A stretch of 64,000 nt of DNA, from contig CANMIX010000014.1 of NCBI GenBank assembly GCA_947497985.1, forward strand, positions 62,001 to 126,000, given 5' to 3'. This DNA is from an uncultured Paracoccaceae bacterium (GTDB lineage Bacteria; Pseudomonadota; Alphaproteobacteria; Rhodobacterales; Rhodobacteraceae). The notes under the pieces were generated by a model. The model did no database searches, was not told the origin of the DNA, and saw only the letters and a list, made by a program, of their open reading frames with translations. Positions 35,145-45,580 of this stretch are shown piece by piece. Both the position numbers and the translations under genes were made by a program. Within the stretch, counting starts at the first letter, position 1; each line of letters begins with the position of its first letter.

Positions 35145-35755
35145 AGGAAACCTCCGTCGAAGTCATCGATCGGTGGCGGCGCGGCCTTAAAGGGGCCAAC
35201 ATTCAGAACGGTGCCTTCGAGACCCAAATCAATATGGGTCGCGATCAACGCGCTGCCGCCGCCCTCAAGATGGCGACGTACCACATCGGCAAATTGGCGC
35301 ACGTGATCAGTATCCAGGCTGACGGTAGGTTCATCCAAAATCCAGATGGGCCGCCCGGTGACCAGCATGCGGGCCAGTCCAAGGCGGCGCTTTTGCCCAG
35401 CCGACAAGGCGCCCGCCGGCCGATCCCGCAACGCGGTCAGGTTAAAGCTTTCGATGGCCTCTTCGATGCCTGTGTGGTCAAACACATTCGCCCAAAATAT
35501 CAGGTTCTCAACAACCGTCAGGGTGGGTTTGATACCATCCGCATGGGCGGCATAGGCGATCTGGTCCTCGGCGCCTGACACGGTACCTTTCAGCGGTGGT
35601 TGCAGACCTGCGATGGTGCGCAGCAACGTGGTTTTGCCAATCCCATTGGGACCGCGCAGGATCAACGCAACACCTGCCGGCAGGTCAAACGACAGCCCCT
35701 CAAGCACGGGCAATCCACCACGTGCAACGCTGAGATCTGAAACGGTTAAGGTCAT
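35141..35755 (-). CDS. ccmA: Cytochrome c biogenesis ATP-binding protein
   Basis: 204 residues: Walker [15 protein letters not shown] near 34-47, signature [14 protein letters not shown] near 117-130, Walker [12 protein letters not shown]. ATPase of the CcmABCD complex. First gene of the ccm cluster, about 70 bp downstream of a DUF498 gene on the same strand. Confidence 0.96.
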   Translation of the reverse strand: MTLTVSDLSVARGGLPVLEGLSFDLPAGVALILRGPNGIGKTTLLRTIAGLQPPLKGTVSGAEDQIAYAAHADGIKPTLTVVENLIFWANVFDHTGIEEAIESFNLTALRDRPAGALSAGQKRRLGLARMLVTGRPIWILDEPTVSLDTDHVRQFADVVRRHLEGGGSALIATHIDLGLEGTVLNVGPFKAAPPPIDDFDGGFL

Positions 35756-35825
35756 GCCCTGCCTTTAATTTCTTCTGTCTTGCTCAAAGCAGACCGGATG
35801 CGCGAATGCCTTGCGGCAGATCAAA

Positions 35826-36179
35826 TCATACCGGCAAAGCGGCCATCGCAATACGGCGACCTTCGGACAACAGGACATTATAGGTGCGACAGGCTGCTGG
35901 GGAATTCATGGTTTCAACCCCTACGCCTGCAGCCTCAAGCTGGGCACGCAACGGTGCAGGTAAATGCGCGATCTCGGCTCCGGTTCCGACAAACAGCACG
36001 TCGATTTCTGCGGCGAGGGACAGTAATTTGGCACTGTCCTCATACCCTTCCCAAGCCTCGGTTCCGGTAGGGGATGTTATAACCGCGCCGTGGTGCACCT
36101 TGCCACCAATACGAAAGAACCCAGGCCCGTAGCCGTCAATCGGTTGGGCATCAGAGTAGCTCACCTCATTCAGGCGCAT
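35826..36179 (-). CDS. Mth938/DUF498 family protein
   Basis: 117 residues from the ATG at 36179, with AAAGGAAG just upstream. Pattern: GYGPGFFRIGG, GAVITSPTG, LFVGTGAEIAHLP and GVGVETMNSPAACRTYNVLL, the DUF498 family found from archaea to mitochondrial NDUFAF3. In alphaproteobacteria it is often beside secDF, as here; it may help assembly of inner-membrane complexes, but its molecular role is unclear. Confidence 0.88.
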   Translation of the reverse strand: MRLNEVSYSDAQPIDGYGPGFFRIGGKVHHGAVITSPTGTEAWEGYEDSAKLLSLAAEIDVLFVGTGAEIAHLPAPLRAQLEAAGVGVETMNSPAACRTYNVLLSEGRRIAMAALPV

Positions 36180-36322
36180 CGGTCTTCCTTTCAGTCGCAG
36201 TCCTGCCGATTGGTTATCACAGCCCACCCGATCACGGAATAGCCAGCCTGCCAATAGCGGTGTTTGCTCACTTTTGCCGCATGGCCAGTGCACAGGAACC
36301 ACTCATACCAGCTGCAGAACGC

Positions 36323-36353
36323 AAAAAAGCCGCGGGCGCAAACCCACGGCTTT
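36323..36353 (-). terminator. Terminator after secF
   Basis: On the minus strand AAAGCCG and CGGCTTT enclose a GGG/CCC inner stem, and six Ts follow. Lies 28 bp after the secF stop. Confidence 0.75.
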
Positions 36354-36380
36354 CTGATTGTTTTGAAATCGGAAATGCGA

Positions 36381-37349
36381 TTATGCGTCGATATTGGCAA
36401 ACTGGTTGCCGCTTGGCGTGGATGGCTTGTTCCAGTCCCGCTTCACCCCAAGGCGCAACAGGATCGTAGAGGCCACAAATATCGAAGAATAGGTCCCAAC
36501 CAGAACACCCCAGATCATCGCAAAGACAAAGCCACGGATCACATCACCACCCAATACAAAGAGCGAGATCAGCGCGATCAAGGTGGTGACCGAGGTCATT
36601 ACAGTCCGGCTGAGCGTCTCGTTGATGGAGATGTTCAACACCTCTGCCAGATCTTTGCTTTTGTAACGACGCAGGTTTTCGCGCACCCGGTCAAACACAA
36701 CCACCGTATCGTTGAGCGAGTAGCCGACGATGGTCAGCAGTGCCGCGATGATCGCCAGATCAAATTTGATTTGCAATTCCGAGAACACGCCAATGGTCAG
36801 CACCACATCGTGGACAAGCGCCGCAACCGCGCCAAGTGCGAATTGCCATTCGAAGCGCAGCCAGATGTAGACCAGAACAGCCGCAATCGCGAGGCCAACG
36901 GCCAAGGCAGCGGTCCAGATCAGCTCTCCCGAAACCTTGGGCCCAACGCTTTCAACCGAGACGAATTTAATGCCCGGTGCAGCGGTCTGCAGCGATGCAT
37001 TCAGCGCTTCGATCTGGGCACCTGAAATAGCCTCGCCACCTTCTTGAGCCTGGATGCGGATCATCGCCACATGCTGGTCTTCGGCAAAAGACGGATCAAA
37101 CACTTCGGTGATTGAGATATCGCCCAGGCCCAAAGGCGCGATTGCTTCCCGGTAGGCGCCAACATCCACGGCTTGGCTGGCCTCGGTCCGCACGGTTGTG
37201 CCGCCTCGGAAATCGATGCCAAAGTTCAGGCCCTGCAATCCAAAGGACCCAAGCCCAACCAGGATCAACAGGACAGAGATGCCCAGCCACAATTTGGCAC
37301 GGCCAAAGAAGTCAAAGGACGTCTCTTGCGGTACAAGTCTTAGTCGCAT
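36381..37349 (-). CDS. secF: Protein translocase subunit SecF
   Basis: 322 residues, six membrane helices with a large first periplasmic domain; FGIDFRGGT near 29-37 and VVFDRVRENLR near 222 are diagnostic. With SecD it uses the proton gradient to pull preproteins through SecYEG. It follows secD by 2 bp. Confidence 0.97.
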   Translation of the reverse strand: MRLRLVPQETSFDFFGRAKLWLGISVLLILVGLGSFGLQGLNFGIDFRGGTTVRTEASQAVDVGAYREAIAPLGLGDISITEVFDPSFAEDQHVAMIRIQAQEGGEAISGAQIEALNASLQTAAPGIKFVSVESVGPKVSGELIWTAALAVGLAIAAVLVYIWLRFEWQFALGAVAALVHDVVLTIGVFSELQIKFDLAIIAALLTIVGYSLNDTVVVFDRVRENLRRYKSKDLAEVLNISINETLSRTVMTSVTTLIALISLFVLGGDVIRGFVFAMIWGVLVGTYSSIFVASTILLRLGVKRDWNKPSTPSGNQFANIDA

Positions 37350-37351
37350 CT

Positions 37352-39013
37352 TTACACCTCAATCGTTTTCGGACGGCGACGCTCGAACCAAATGACCACC
37401 AAAAGGCGGGTCACAAAGATCGCGGTGAAGACCGACGTAAGAATGCCAAGGCCAAGCGTGATGGCAAAGCCGCGCACCGGACCAGAGCCCATGACAAACA
37501 GGATCACAGCGGTAATGAATGTTGTGACGTTAGCATCCACAATCGCCGACAGCGCCTTGGAGTAGCCCTCGTCGATGGAACGCGCAGGTCCACGGCCCGA
37601 TTTCAGCTCTTCGCGGATCCGTTCAAAGATCAGCACATTGGCATCAACCGCCATACCAACGGTCAAAACGATCCCTGCGATCCCCGGCAGCGTCAACGTG
37701 CCGCCAATCAGGCTCAGCGCGCCAAAGATCATGCCGACGTTGACCAGCAATGCGATGTTCGCAAAGATCCCAAACAGACCGTAGCTGAGCGCCATAAAGA
37801 CCAGCACCGCGACAAAGGCGACGATGGTTGCAATCTTACCCGCATCAATACTGTCTTGGCCAAGTTCTGGACCAATGGTGCGTTCCTCAAGGAAGGTGAG
37901 TTCCGCCGGCAGCGCGCCTGCGCGCAGCAGAACCGCCAGATTGGTGCTTTCCTCGATGGAGAAGTTGCCCGTGATAATGCCGGAACCGCCGGGGATATGC
38001 GACTGGATTACAGGGGCCGAGACGACCTCATCATCCAACACGATCGCAAAGGGGGAGCCGATGTTTTCAGCAGTGTAGTCGCCAAACTTGCGCGCACCTG
38101 CCGGGTTAAAGCGGAAACTGACAGCCGGGCGGCCATTCTGATCAAAGGAAGGTTGCGCGTCGACCAGCTCTTCACCAGTCACGACAGGCGCTTGTTCGAC
38201 TGTGTAATAAACACCGTCTTCGTCCAACGACGGGACCAGTTTGTTGCCAACACCCGGTGATGCATTTGCGTCCGTGCCCTGACGCACCACTGGGCTAAAT
38301 GTCAGTTGCGCAGTGGTGCCGATGATTATCTTTAGCTCGGACGCGGATCCGATGCCCGGAACCTGTATCAATATCCGGTCTGAACCCTGACGTTGGATTG
38401 TCGGCTCACGGGTTCCAACGGCGTCAATCCGGCGGCGGACGATTTCCAGCGCCTGACGTACTGTGCGGTCATCGCTTGCGACTTTTTCCGCATCCGACAG
38501 GGTGATGGTCACGATATCGCCCTGGCCTGAAACCTCGATGTCATTCGCCCCGGCACCGGTCAGCGTCACAACCGGCGTCGCCAGTTCACGCAAAACCCGC
38601 AAAGCAGTCGCTAGCCCATCGGGGTTTGACAGTTTTACGCGAATCTCATCTGCGGGGCTCGGCTGGCGACGGAAAGTGCCAACGTCACCGCGCACATCCC
38701 GCAGCGCGTTGCGCACTTCTGGCCAAAAGGCGGTCATGCGCGCCTCGTAGACGTCCGCCACCTGAACTTCCGCCAAAAGATGTGCACCGCCGCGCAAATC
38801 CAGGCCCAAGTTTACCAGACCCGACGGCAAGAAGGACGGCCATTGTCCGGCCACGTCCAAGCGTTCAGGTGTTTCTCCGGCAGCAATAATTGCCGCCTCT
38901 GCGTCATTTGACTGTTCTACCTGCGTATAAAACGCATTTGGCAGAGCCAGCAAAAGGCCTGCCGCGCAAACCAGCGCGATCATGACCCTTTTCCAAAGAT
39001 CAATTTGCAGCAT
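37352..39013 (-). CDS. secD: Protein translocase subunit SecD
   Basis: 553 residues. An N-terminal helix, GLDLRGGAHLLAEV near 70-83, a large periplasmic P1 domain and five further helices with GMAVDANVLIFERIREELK near 454. Partner of SecF in the same operon, with yajC upstream in the usual order yajC-secD-secF. Confidence 0.97.
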   Translation of the reverse strand: MLQIDLWKRVMIALVCAAGLLLALPNAFYTQVEQSNDAEAAIIAAGETPERLDVAGQWPSFLPSGLVNLGLDLRGGAHLLAEVQVADVYEARMTAFWPEVRNALRDVRGDVGTFRRQPSPADEIRVKLSNPDGLATALRVLRELATPVVTLTGAGANDIEVSGQGDIVTITLSDAEKVASDDRTVRQALEIVRRRIDAVGTREPTIQRQGSDRILIQVPGIGSASELKIIIGTTAQLTFSPVVRQGTDANASPGVGNKLVPSLDEDGVYYTVEQAPVVTGEELVDAQPSFDQNGRPAVSFRFNPAGARKFGDYTAENIGSPFAIVLDDEVVSAPVIQSHIPGGSGIITGNFSIEESTNLAVLLRAGALPAELTFLEERTIGPELGQDSIDAGKIATIVAFVAVLVFMALSYGLFGIFANIALLVNVGMIFGALSLIGGTLTLPGIAGIVLTVGMAVDANVLIFERIREELKSGRGPARSIDEGYSKALSAIVDANVTTFITAVILFVMGSGPVRGFAITLGLGILTSVFTAIFVTRLLVVIWFERRRPKTIEV

Positions 39014-39046
39014 AGCTCTGCCTTTTCAGTTTGTTAGGCTGGAAGC

Positions 39047-39325
39047 TTACGCCGCCGGTTCCGTTTTGTTCAGAACTTGCGCGATGGTGGATTGCACAAC
39101 GCGTACTTTGACGCCTTCTGCCAGTTCCACTTCCAATTCGCCGTCTTCTTTGACTTTGGAGACTTTGCCGATCAATCCACCTTGGGTTACGACTTGGTCC
39201 CCACGACGAAGCGCTTCGACCATTTTCTGGTGGTCTTTCATCTTCTTCTGCTGCGGACGGATCAACAGGAAGTACATGATGCCGAAGATCAGAATTAGGG
39301 GGACAAACTGCGCAATGGCTTCCAT
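39047..39325 (-). CDS. yajC: Preprotein translocase accessory protein YajC
   Basis: 92 residues from the ATG at 39325, with AAGGAAAG just upstream. One membrane helix (LILIFGIMYFLLIRPQQKK) and a cytoplasmic tail containing GDQVVTQGGLIGKV. Binds SecDF. Divergent from serS. Confidence 0.95.
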   Translation of the reverse strand: MEAIAQFVPLILIFGIMYFLLIRPQQKKMKDHQKMVEALRRGDQVVTQGGLIGKVSKVKEDGELEVELAEGVKVRVVQSTIAQVLNKTEPAA

Positions 39326-39556
39326 CGGGCTTTCCTTCTGTAATTTACGCAACGGGTGCGCTCTTTATTTTGACGGGAACCTATGCGCTGACCGGTGGCT
39401 TTGCAAGGCAGATGCATTCAGACTTGCGCTAAGTTGGAAACATCTGTTTTGGCGCAAATGCAGCAACGCGCAGGTTTGCACCGCTCGCCCCTTTTCCTTT
39501 GTTCATCACTGCGGCATAGGATGAGGCACTGATTCAAATTAGCCAGGAGTAAGACC

Positions 39557-40849
39557 ATGCACGACATTCGCGCAATCCGCGAAAATCCGACCGCCTTTGA
39601 CGCCGCTTTGGCGCGGCGTGGGGATGCGTCGATCTCGTCTGATATTCTGGCCCTCGACGAAGAGCGCCGCACCAAGATCCAAGCCGCCGAAGAAGCGCAA
39701 GCGGAACAGAACCGCGCCGCCAAAGCAATTGGTGCAGCCAAAGCCAAGGGCGATGAGGAAGAGTTCCAGCGCCTACGTGCCGCCGTGTCCGAGAAGAAAG
39801 CCGAAGTTGCAACCATGCAGGCCGAGGCCAAAGAGCTGGACGCCAAGCTGACTGACATGTTGGCCCGCATTCCCAATGCACCGGCCGATGACGTTCCCAA
39901 TGGCGCGGACGAAGATGACAACGTCGAAGTCAACAAATGGGGTGAGCTGCCCGAATTTTCGTTCACGCCGAAAGAGCATTTCGAAATCACCGGCGTTGCT
40001 GCTTCGATGGATTTTGAAACTGCCGCCAAAATCTCTGGCGCACGGTTTGTGATGCTGAAAGGTGCTGTGGCGCGTATCCACCGTGCTCTGGCGCAATTCA
40101 TGGTCGACACGCATGTGGACGAAAACGAGCTGACCGAGGTCAATTCGCCCGTGCTGGTGCGCGATGAAGCCATGTATGGCACCGACAAGCTGCCGAAATT
40201 TGGCGAAGACAGCTACCAGACCACAAACGGCTGGTGGTTGGTTCCGACGTCTGAGGTGCCGCTGACCTATTCAGTTGCGGAAGAGATGCTGGACGAAAGC
40301 GCCCTGCCCCTGCGCTACACCGCGCATACGCTGTGCTTCCGCTCCGAGGCGGGCAGTGCAGGTCGTGATACATCCGGCATGCTGCGTCAGCACCAGTTCG
40401 AAAAGGTCGAAATGGTATCCATCGTGCATCCGGACAAATCCGATGATGAACAAAAACGCATGCTGGGCTGCGCCGAAGGGATCCTGGAAAAACTGGGCAT
40501 TCCTTACCGCACCGTAGTTCTATGCACCGGCGATATGGGATTTGGTGCACGACGCACCTTTGACATCGAAGCTTGGGTGCCTGGCCAAAACACCTATCGT
40601 GAGATCTCTTCGGTCTCCACCACGGGTGCATTTCAGGCCCGCCGCATGAACGCACGTTTCAAACCGGCCGAAGGTGGCAAGCCCGAATTCGTGCACACAT
40701 TGAACGGCTCTGGACTGGCTGTGGGGCGTTGCTTGATCGCGGTGCTTGAGAATGGTCAGCAAGAGGACGGTTCGGTCAAACTGCCAGAAGCTTTGGCACC
40801 CTATTTGGGCGGCAAACTGACCTTGTCCGCAGAGGGCAAGCTGGTCTGA
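39557..40849 (+). CDS. serS: Serine-tRNA ligase
   Basis: 430 residues of class II synthetase: an N-terminal coiled-coil arm (about 30-110) that holds the long variable arm of tRNA-Ser, motif 2 near [20 protein letters not shown] and motif 3 [21 protein letters not shown] lies nine bases before the ATG. Terminator follows. Confidence 0.98.
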   Translation: MHDIRAIRENPTAFDAALARRGDASISSDILALDEERRTKIQAAEEAQAEQNRAAKAIGAAKAKGDEEEFQRLRAAVSEKKAEVATMQAEAKELDAKLTDMLARIPNAPADDVPNGADEDDNVEVNKWGELPEFSFTPKEHFEITGVAASMDFETAAKISGARFVMLKGAVARIHRALAQFMVDTHVDENELTEVNSPVLVRDEAMYGTDKLPKFGEDSYQTTNGWWLVPTSEVPLTYSVAEEMLDESALPLRYTAHTLCFRSEAGSAGRDTSGMLRQHQFEKVEMVSIVHPDKSDDEQKRMLGCAEGILEKLGIPYRTVVLCTGDMGFGARRTFDIEAWVPGQNTYREISSVSTTGAFQARRMNARFKPAEGGKPEFVHTLNGSGLAVGRCLIAVLENGQQEDGSVKLPEALAPYLGGKLTLSAEGKLV

Positions 40850-40879
40850 GTTCAGACCAGCCTAACGTTGTGTTTCCAA

Positions 40880-40910
40880 CCGGTGCCCTCCAAGGCGCCG
40901 GCTATTTTTT
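40880..40910 (+). terminator. Terminator of serS
   Basis: CCGGTGCC pairs with GGCGCCGG (one G-U), then CTATTTTTT. It overlaps the stop of the convergent HhH gene at 40902. Confidence 0.8.
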
Positions 40911-41450
40911 GCCTTTTTTGGCTTTCTTCGCCTTTTTCGCCGCTTTGCCGCCCTTGCCTGCAAGGATGGATGCGCCCTTGGCCTTTTCCTTTGCGATGGC
41001 TTTCTTGGCCGCGCTTTTGGTTTTCTTAGCCTTTTTCTTGGCTTTTTCTTTCGCAACTGCGAACTCAGCCGCAAGTGCTGCCGCTTTTTTCTTGGCCTTG
41101 CGGGCTTTCAACTTGGCCTTGGCGGCTTTTTCTTCCGCAGCTGCGCGCGCGGCTTCCGCCGCTGCCAAAGCCTCGTCCAACGACGGGATCTTAGGTGTCG
41201 GCGCAGTCTTTGCAATTTTTCGCGGGGCGCGTTTGACAGCCGGTTTAGACGTAGGCGATCCGCCATTCACCTTGGCCATCGCAGCAGCCGCGGCTTTCAA
41301 CTTTGGGGCGCGGCGCGCGCCGATCCCGGGGATCTCTGACAACTCACCGATGCTTAAATTGGCGATCGCCTCTGCTGACGTTAGTTTGCCCGCCATCAAG
41401 GCCTTGGCGAGTGCTGGCCCGACGCCTGCGATTTTCAGAAGAGCTGTCAT
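40902..41450 (-). CDS. Helix-hairpin-helix protein with histone H1-like Lys/Ala tail
   Basis: 182 residues from the ATG at 41450; AAAGGA lies about nine bases upstream, and a GTG six codons earlier is the alternative. The first 60 residues hold a helix-hairpin-helix pair (IAGVGPALAKALMAG and LSEIPGIGARRAPKLKA) for sequence-independent DNA binding. From residue 70 on it is Lys/Ala/Pro-rich with long KAKKKAKK-type stretches, like eukaryotic H1 and bacterial H1-like proteins. Likely a nucleoid protein. Its end overlaps the serS terminator. Confidence 0.78.
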   Translation of the reverse strand: MTALLKIAGVGPALAKALMAGKLTSAEAIANLSIGELSEIPGIGARRAPKLKAAAAAMAKVNGGSPTSKPAVKRAPRKIAKTAPTPKIPSLDEALAAAEAARAAAEEKAAKAKLKARKAKKKAAALAAEFAVAKEKAKKKAKKTKSAAKKAIAKEKAKGASILAGKGGKAAKKAKKAKKGKK

Positions 41451-41507
41451 CTCCTCGATCCTTTCCACTTAGAAACTGTACGTGACGCAATGACGTCATA
41501 ATATCAT

Positions 41508-42470
41508 CTATCCTAAGCCTTTTGGAAAGGGCACAAGGCGTTTTTTCTCTTCATCCCAAAGTTTCAGGGTGAGCGCGCGCAACGCCTCCGGGAATTTGAT
41601 GCGCCTCGGAGCCAGTTCCGGCGGCAGGCTGTAATGACAGCGACGCAGTCGATAGGATGGAATACGTGCATTAAAATGATGGATGTCGTGTAGGGTAATA
41701 TTGGCAACCATCATGTCAAAAAACCAGCCAAAGTCCAAACAGGACGACCCAACCAGCGCCGCCTCAACTGGGTTCAGGTCTGGGCGACGATCCCAATAGG
41801 TATCTTCGAAATTATGTTGAAGATAGACAAGAAAAACACCAATCATACCACCAAGGAATGAGAAAATTAGCCAGATTTGAACACCGGCGATCCCTGAAAA
41901 CCTGTACAAAACATAGAGTAGAACCAGAATGGTGACGTTGTGCAGCAGTACGCCGACCATTCCAAACTGCCGCGTGTTCTTAGGCCAGCGGTAGCGGATA
42001 AAATAGGTGAAGGCCGCCCCGATTGGCACCAGAACCAGCGGGTTTCGGTAAAGGCGATACGCCAGCCGATGTGTCGGATCTGCGCGGGTCCATTCCGCTA
42101 CAGTCATCGTGTGAATTTCGCCAGTCTCACGGTGTTCGAGGTTGCCGATGTTGGAATGGTGCAGATTGTGGTTCTGCTTCATCACCTCAAACGGGGCAAA
42201 GGTGAAGGGTGACAGAACATGCCCTGCGACCTCATTCTCCCAGCGTGTTTCAAACAATGAATGGTGGCCTGTGTCATGTTGCAACACATAAAGGCGAACG
42301 GCAGCAAAGGCGAAGACCACCCCAGCCGGAGCCATAACGTACCAATGATCCATCTGCGTAATGGCCACATAAAGGGCCGAGAAATAGACAACAAACGTTC
42401 CAAAGTAGCTGACCGCCGCCAGCCTGTTGTCTTTGACGCAGAATTTTCGTGTATGTGCGCGCAAATCCAT
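41508..42470 (-). CDS. Fatty acid desaturase family protein
   Basis: 320 residues with several membrane helices and the three histidine boxes of di-iron desaturases: HDTGHH near 89-94, HNLHH near 125-129 and HDIHH near 262-266. Related enzymes act on acyl lipids or on carotenoid and sphingolipid substrates; the substrate is not evident. Single gene; AGGT upstream of the ATG is a weak ribosome site. Confidence 0.88.
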   Translation of the reverse strand: MDLRAHTRKFCVKDNRLAAVSYFGTFVVYFSALYVAITQMDHWYVMAPAGVVFAFAAVRLYVLQHDTGHHSLFETRWENEVAGHVLSPFTFAPFEVMKQNHNLHHSNIGNLEHRETGEIHTMTVAEWTRADPTHRLAYRLYRNPLVLVPIGAAFTYFIRYRWPKNTRQFGMVGVLLHNVTILVLLYVLYRFSGIAGVQIWLIFSFLGGMIGVFLVYLQHNFEDTYWDRRPDLNPVEAALVGSSCLDFGWFFDMMVANITLHDIHHFNARIPSYRLRRCHYSLPPELAPRRIKFPEALRALTLKLWDEEKKRLVPFPKGLG

Positions 42471-42630
42471 GAGGCACCTACCAAAGATAAAAAGTCATCA
42501 AATTGCGGGCGTCGGAGACGTCCCCGTACGAACCTTCGTTAACCTTCTGCCTTATTTTTGTTCACGACTGATGATCAAAGCAAGCTTTTAAATTTGAGTG
42601 ACGTGATTGAAATCACAAGCAAACGTACTA

Positions 42631-42655
42631 ACGGGCGCCCGATTGGAGCGCCCGT
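42631..42655 (-). terminator. Hairpin after der
   Basis: ACGGGCGC and GCGCCCGT form a perfect 8-bp stem, 27 bp after the der stop. The T-run is poor, so termination is only likely. Confidence 0.55.
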
Positions 42656-42681
42656 GGAACTGTCTTGATTGTGAGTTGGTG

Positions 42682-44151
42682 CTAGTCTCTGCGCCCTTCA
42701 AGGTGTTTGCGCAGTTTTGACGGCGGAGCCTTTTTGCGTCCTTTATAGGGGTTTTTGTCCCCCTGCCCGCGCAAGGTCAGGCGAATGGGCGTGCCCGGCA
42801 TATCGAAATCTTTACGCAGCCCGTTGACCAGATAGCGGGAATATGCTGCTGGAACCTTATCCGGATGCGAGCACATCACCACAAACCCCGGTGGGCGGGT
42901 TTTTGCTTGGGTCATGTAACGCATTTTGATCCGTTTGCCTTGTGGGGCTGGCGGCGGGTGCTGTTCCAGCATGCCCGTCAGCCAACGGTTCAAGGCTGCC
43001 GTTGGGATACGGCGGTTCCAAACCGTATAGGCGCGAATGATCGCGTCGTTCAAACGATCCAACCCACGCCCGGTTTTTGCTGAAACCGTTATAAGGGGCG
43101 CGCCGCGCAATTGCGGCAAAAGACGCTCAAAGCTCTCTTTCAAAGCTTTCAGCTTGTCTTGCTTTTCATCCTCGATGTCCCATTTGTTGACAGCGATGAC
43201 CACCGCGCGCCCTTCGCGTTCGGCCAGATCGGCAATACGCAAATCCTGTTGTTCAAACGGGATTGCGGCGTCGAGCAGGACCACCACAACCTCGGCAAAC
43301 TTTACAGCGCGCAAACCATCCGAGACCGACAGCTTTTCCAGTTTTTCCTGAACCTTGGCCTTTTTGCGCATGCCAGCGGTGTCAAAAATCCGCATCGGAA
43401 TGTCATTCCATTCCATACGCAAAGAAATGGCATCGCGGGTAATCCCGGCTTCGGGGCCCGTTAGCAAACGCTCCTCGCCCAAGATCTTGTTGATCAGGGT
43501 GGATTTGCCTGCGTTCGGACGGCCGATGACCGCGACTTGCATTGGCTTATCCGCCGTTGGCATCGGGACTTCGTATTCGGTTTCTTCGTCCCAATCGTCT
43601 TCTTCGTCGAGATCAACATCAACAACTGGGTTGTTGTCGACAGCTTGCGCTTCGAATGTCTCGGCCAAGGGCATCAGAATCGAATAGAGATCGGGCATCC
43701 CTTCGCCGTGTTCACCAGACAGGCGCAGAGGTTCCCCTAGTCCCAGCCCATAGGCCTCCAACACGCCGGCCTCAGCTGCGTTGCCTTCGGCTTTGTTGGC
43801 GGCAAGGATCACATGGGCGGACTTGCGACGCAGGATATCGGCAAAAATCTCATCCGTTGGCGTAACGCCTGTACGGGCATCAATGATAAATAGGCAGATG
43901 TCGGCCATATCAACAGCACGTTCCGTAAGGCGACGCATGCGTCCTTCGAGGCTGTTGTCGGTGGCATCTTCCAGACCGGCAGTATCAATCACGGTAAACC
44001 GAAGGTCACCCAGTTTGCCCTCACCTTCGCGCAGATCACGCGTCACCCCGGGCTGGTCATCCACCAACGCCAGCTTCTTGCCCACAAGGCGGTTGAACAA
44101 GGTTGATTTGCCCACGTTTGGGCGGCCCACGATGGCCAGGGTAAAGGACAT
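42682..44151 (-). CDS. der: GTPase Der (EngA)
   Basis: 489 residues with two tandem GTPase domains: [12 protein letters not shown] near 8-19 and [12 protein letters not shown] near 212-223, each with DTAGL/DTAGM switch and NKAE/NKWD motifs. A KH-like C-terminal domain binds the ribosome; the protein is needed for 50S assembly. An acidic linker ([13 protein letters not shown]) separates the halves. bamB lies directly upstream on the same strand, as in many proteobacteria. Confidence 0.97.
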   Translation of the reverse strand: MSFTLAIVGRPNVGKSTLFNRLVGKKLALVDDQPGVTRDLREGEGKLGDLRFTVIDTAGLEDATDNSLEGRMRRLTERAVDMADICLFIIDARTGVTPTDEIFADILRRKSAHVILAANKAEGNAAEAGVLEAYGLGLGEPLRLSGEHGEGMPDLYSILMPLAETFEAQAVDNNPVVDVDLDEEDDWDEETEYEVPMPTADKPMQVAVIGRPNAGKSTLINKILGEERLLTGPEAGITRDAISLRMEWNDIPMRIFDTAGMRKKAKVQEKLEKLSVSDGLRAVKFAEVVVVLLDAAIPFEQQDLRIADLAEREGRAVVIAVNKWDIEDEKQDKLKALKESFERLLPQLRGAPLITVSAKTGRGLDRLNDAIIRAYTVWNRRIPTAALNRWLTGMLEQHPPPAPQGKRIKMRYMTQAKTRPPGFVVMCSHPDKVPAAYSRYLVNGLRKDFDMPGTPIRLTLRGQGDKNPYKGRKKAPPSKLRKHLEGRRD

Positions 44152-44200
44152 GGTTTCAGACTTTCAGCGGTTCAGACGCGCCCCATAGCGCATCTTGGCG

Positions 44201-45523
44201 TCAACGGAAAGCGTGGAGTTCGCCTTTGGTCGACACAACATACAAGGTTTGGCCAGCAACAACAGGTGCCGTGGTCGCGCCGCCGTCGATTTCGACCTGT
44301 CGCGTCAAGCTGCCGTCGGTCGGATCGTAAAAGCGCAAGAACCCATCGTTTGAGGCCACAATAACCTGGCCGCCCGCAAGAATCGGGCCGTAATTTGCAA
44401 CGATCTCTGCCCGTTTTCGCGGCTTGTCTTTGACAAAACCAGGCAGACGCACGGTCCAGATCACCTCACCCGTGTCTGCGTCAAGGCGCAGCAAACGGTT
44501 GGTGTCGCTCACCTGAAACAGGCTACCACCCGCTGGCCAGACCGGCCCCAACGCGCCTTCGCGCGCGGTCCAGATACGCAGGCCACTGTCCGTTTCAAAA
44601 GCAGCGGTGCGCCCCCCGTGGTTGCCCACATAAATGCGGCGACCATCGACAACCGGCCCACCGGTCACATCGTTAATTGTCCCAACGGTGCTGCCGATGC
44701 GTTCACCACCAATTGAGGCCGCCCAACGTTGAAAGCCCCCTTTGCGGAATGTCGCGGTCAAATCGCCGGAGCCAAAGGCAAAGACTGCCAGATCATTTGC
44801 AATAACCGGAGCCGGTGCGCCCAAAACGTTTGCCGGGCTGGGGCTGGCCTTGATCTGCCACGCAATACGGCCGTCTTTGGCCCGGACTGCCCAACCCGTA
44901 TCATCACCGGCCACCAGATAAACCAAGCCATCGCGGACCAACGGCTGACCGGATCCGGTGGCGTCCAATTCCTGTTGCCACAGTTCTTCACCTGACTTGG
45001 CATCCAGCGCCGTCAGGATGCCGAACCCGGAGGAGACATAAACCACGCCATCGTCAAACGAGACGCCGCCGCCGGTTGCCTGACCTTCGTCCTCATTTAC
45101 GGGAACAATGTCGCTTTGCCACAGCAGTTGACCTGCAGGCGAAACAGCCGAGACCTTGCCGCCGCTGTCCAGCGTATAGATACGACCATCGCCCACAACA
45201 GGTTGCGCGGTAATCCGCTGACGGCGTTCATCGCCGGTTCCGATAGAGACGGACCAAGCTTGGCTTGGAGCAGAAGACAAGGCGGGATGCGCGGTCCGGA
45301 ACTGTGACGTGCCATGTGACTGCGGCCAAGATGAGTTATTGGTCTGCTTGGCCAGGCTGATTGCGCGGCTTTGGTTTTCGACCTTTGTCGCCTCTCCCGG
45401 ACGGATCGGTTCACGGATGCCCTGCAGAACGGGCTCTTTTTCCGAGCAAGCCACAATGATCAGCGCAAATGCAGTTCCGCACATGATGCGGCCCATACGA
45501 GAAATCGAGAACGCCTGTTTCAT
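44201..45523 (-). CDS. bamB: Outer membrane assembly lipoprotein BamB-like
   Basis: 440 residues from the ATG at 45523. Lipobox IIVAC near 22-26 directs lipid attachment. The rest is a PQQ-like beta-propeller with repeats such as GRIYTLDSGGKVSAV, GLVYLVAGDDTGW and GRRIYVGNHGGRTAA. BamB helps the Bam complex insert outer membrane barrels. It is flanked by a YfgM-like gene and der, the typical order. Confidence 0.9.
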   Translation of the reverse strand: MKQAFSISRMGRIMCGTAFALIIVACSEKEPVLQGIREPIRPGEATKVENQSRAISLAKQTNNSSWPQSHGTSQFRTAHPALSSAPSQAWSVSIGTGDERRQRITAQPVVGDGRIYTLDSGGKVSAVSPAGQLLWQSDIVPVNEDEGQATGGGVSFDDGVVYVSSGFGILTALDAKSGEELWQQELDATGSGQPLVRDGLVYLVAGDDTGWAVRAKDGRIAWQIKASPSPANVLGAPAPVIANDLAVFAFGSGDLTATFRKGGFQRWAASIGGERIGSTVGTINDVTGGPVVDGRRIYVGNHGGRTAAFETDSGLRIWTAREGALGPVWPAGGSLFQVSDTNRLLRLDADTGEVIWTVRLPGFVKDKPRKRAEIVANYGPILAGGQVIVASNDGFLRFYDPTDGSLTRQVEIDGGATTAPVVAGQTLYVVSTKGELHAFR

Positions 45524-45580
45524 TACTGGCCCTTTGTCTTCGAACGTCTGCGGTTTTTTCACACAAAGTGAGGCAGTTAA

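Noticed and set aside
33694-35202. One 502-codon frame covering ccmC and the region upstream
   Set aside because: Its first 251 codons are the wrong frame of ccmB. The CcmC protein starts at 34449.
37112-38260. Long plus-strand frame opposite secF/secD
   Set aside because: Arg/His/Gln-rich shadow of a well-identified gene pair.
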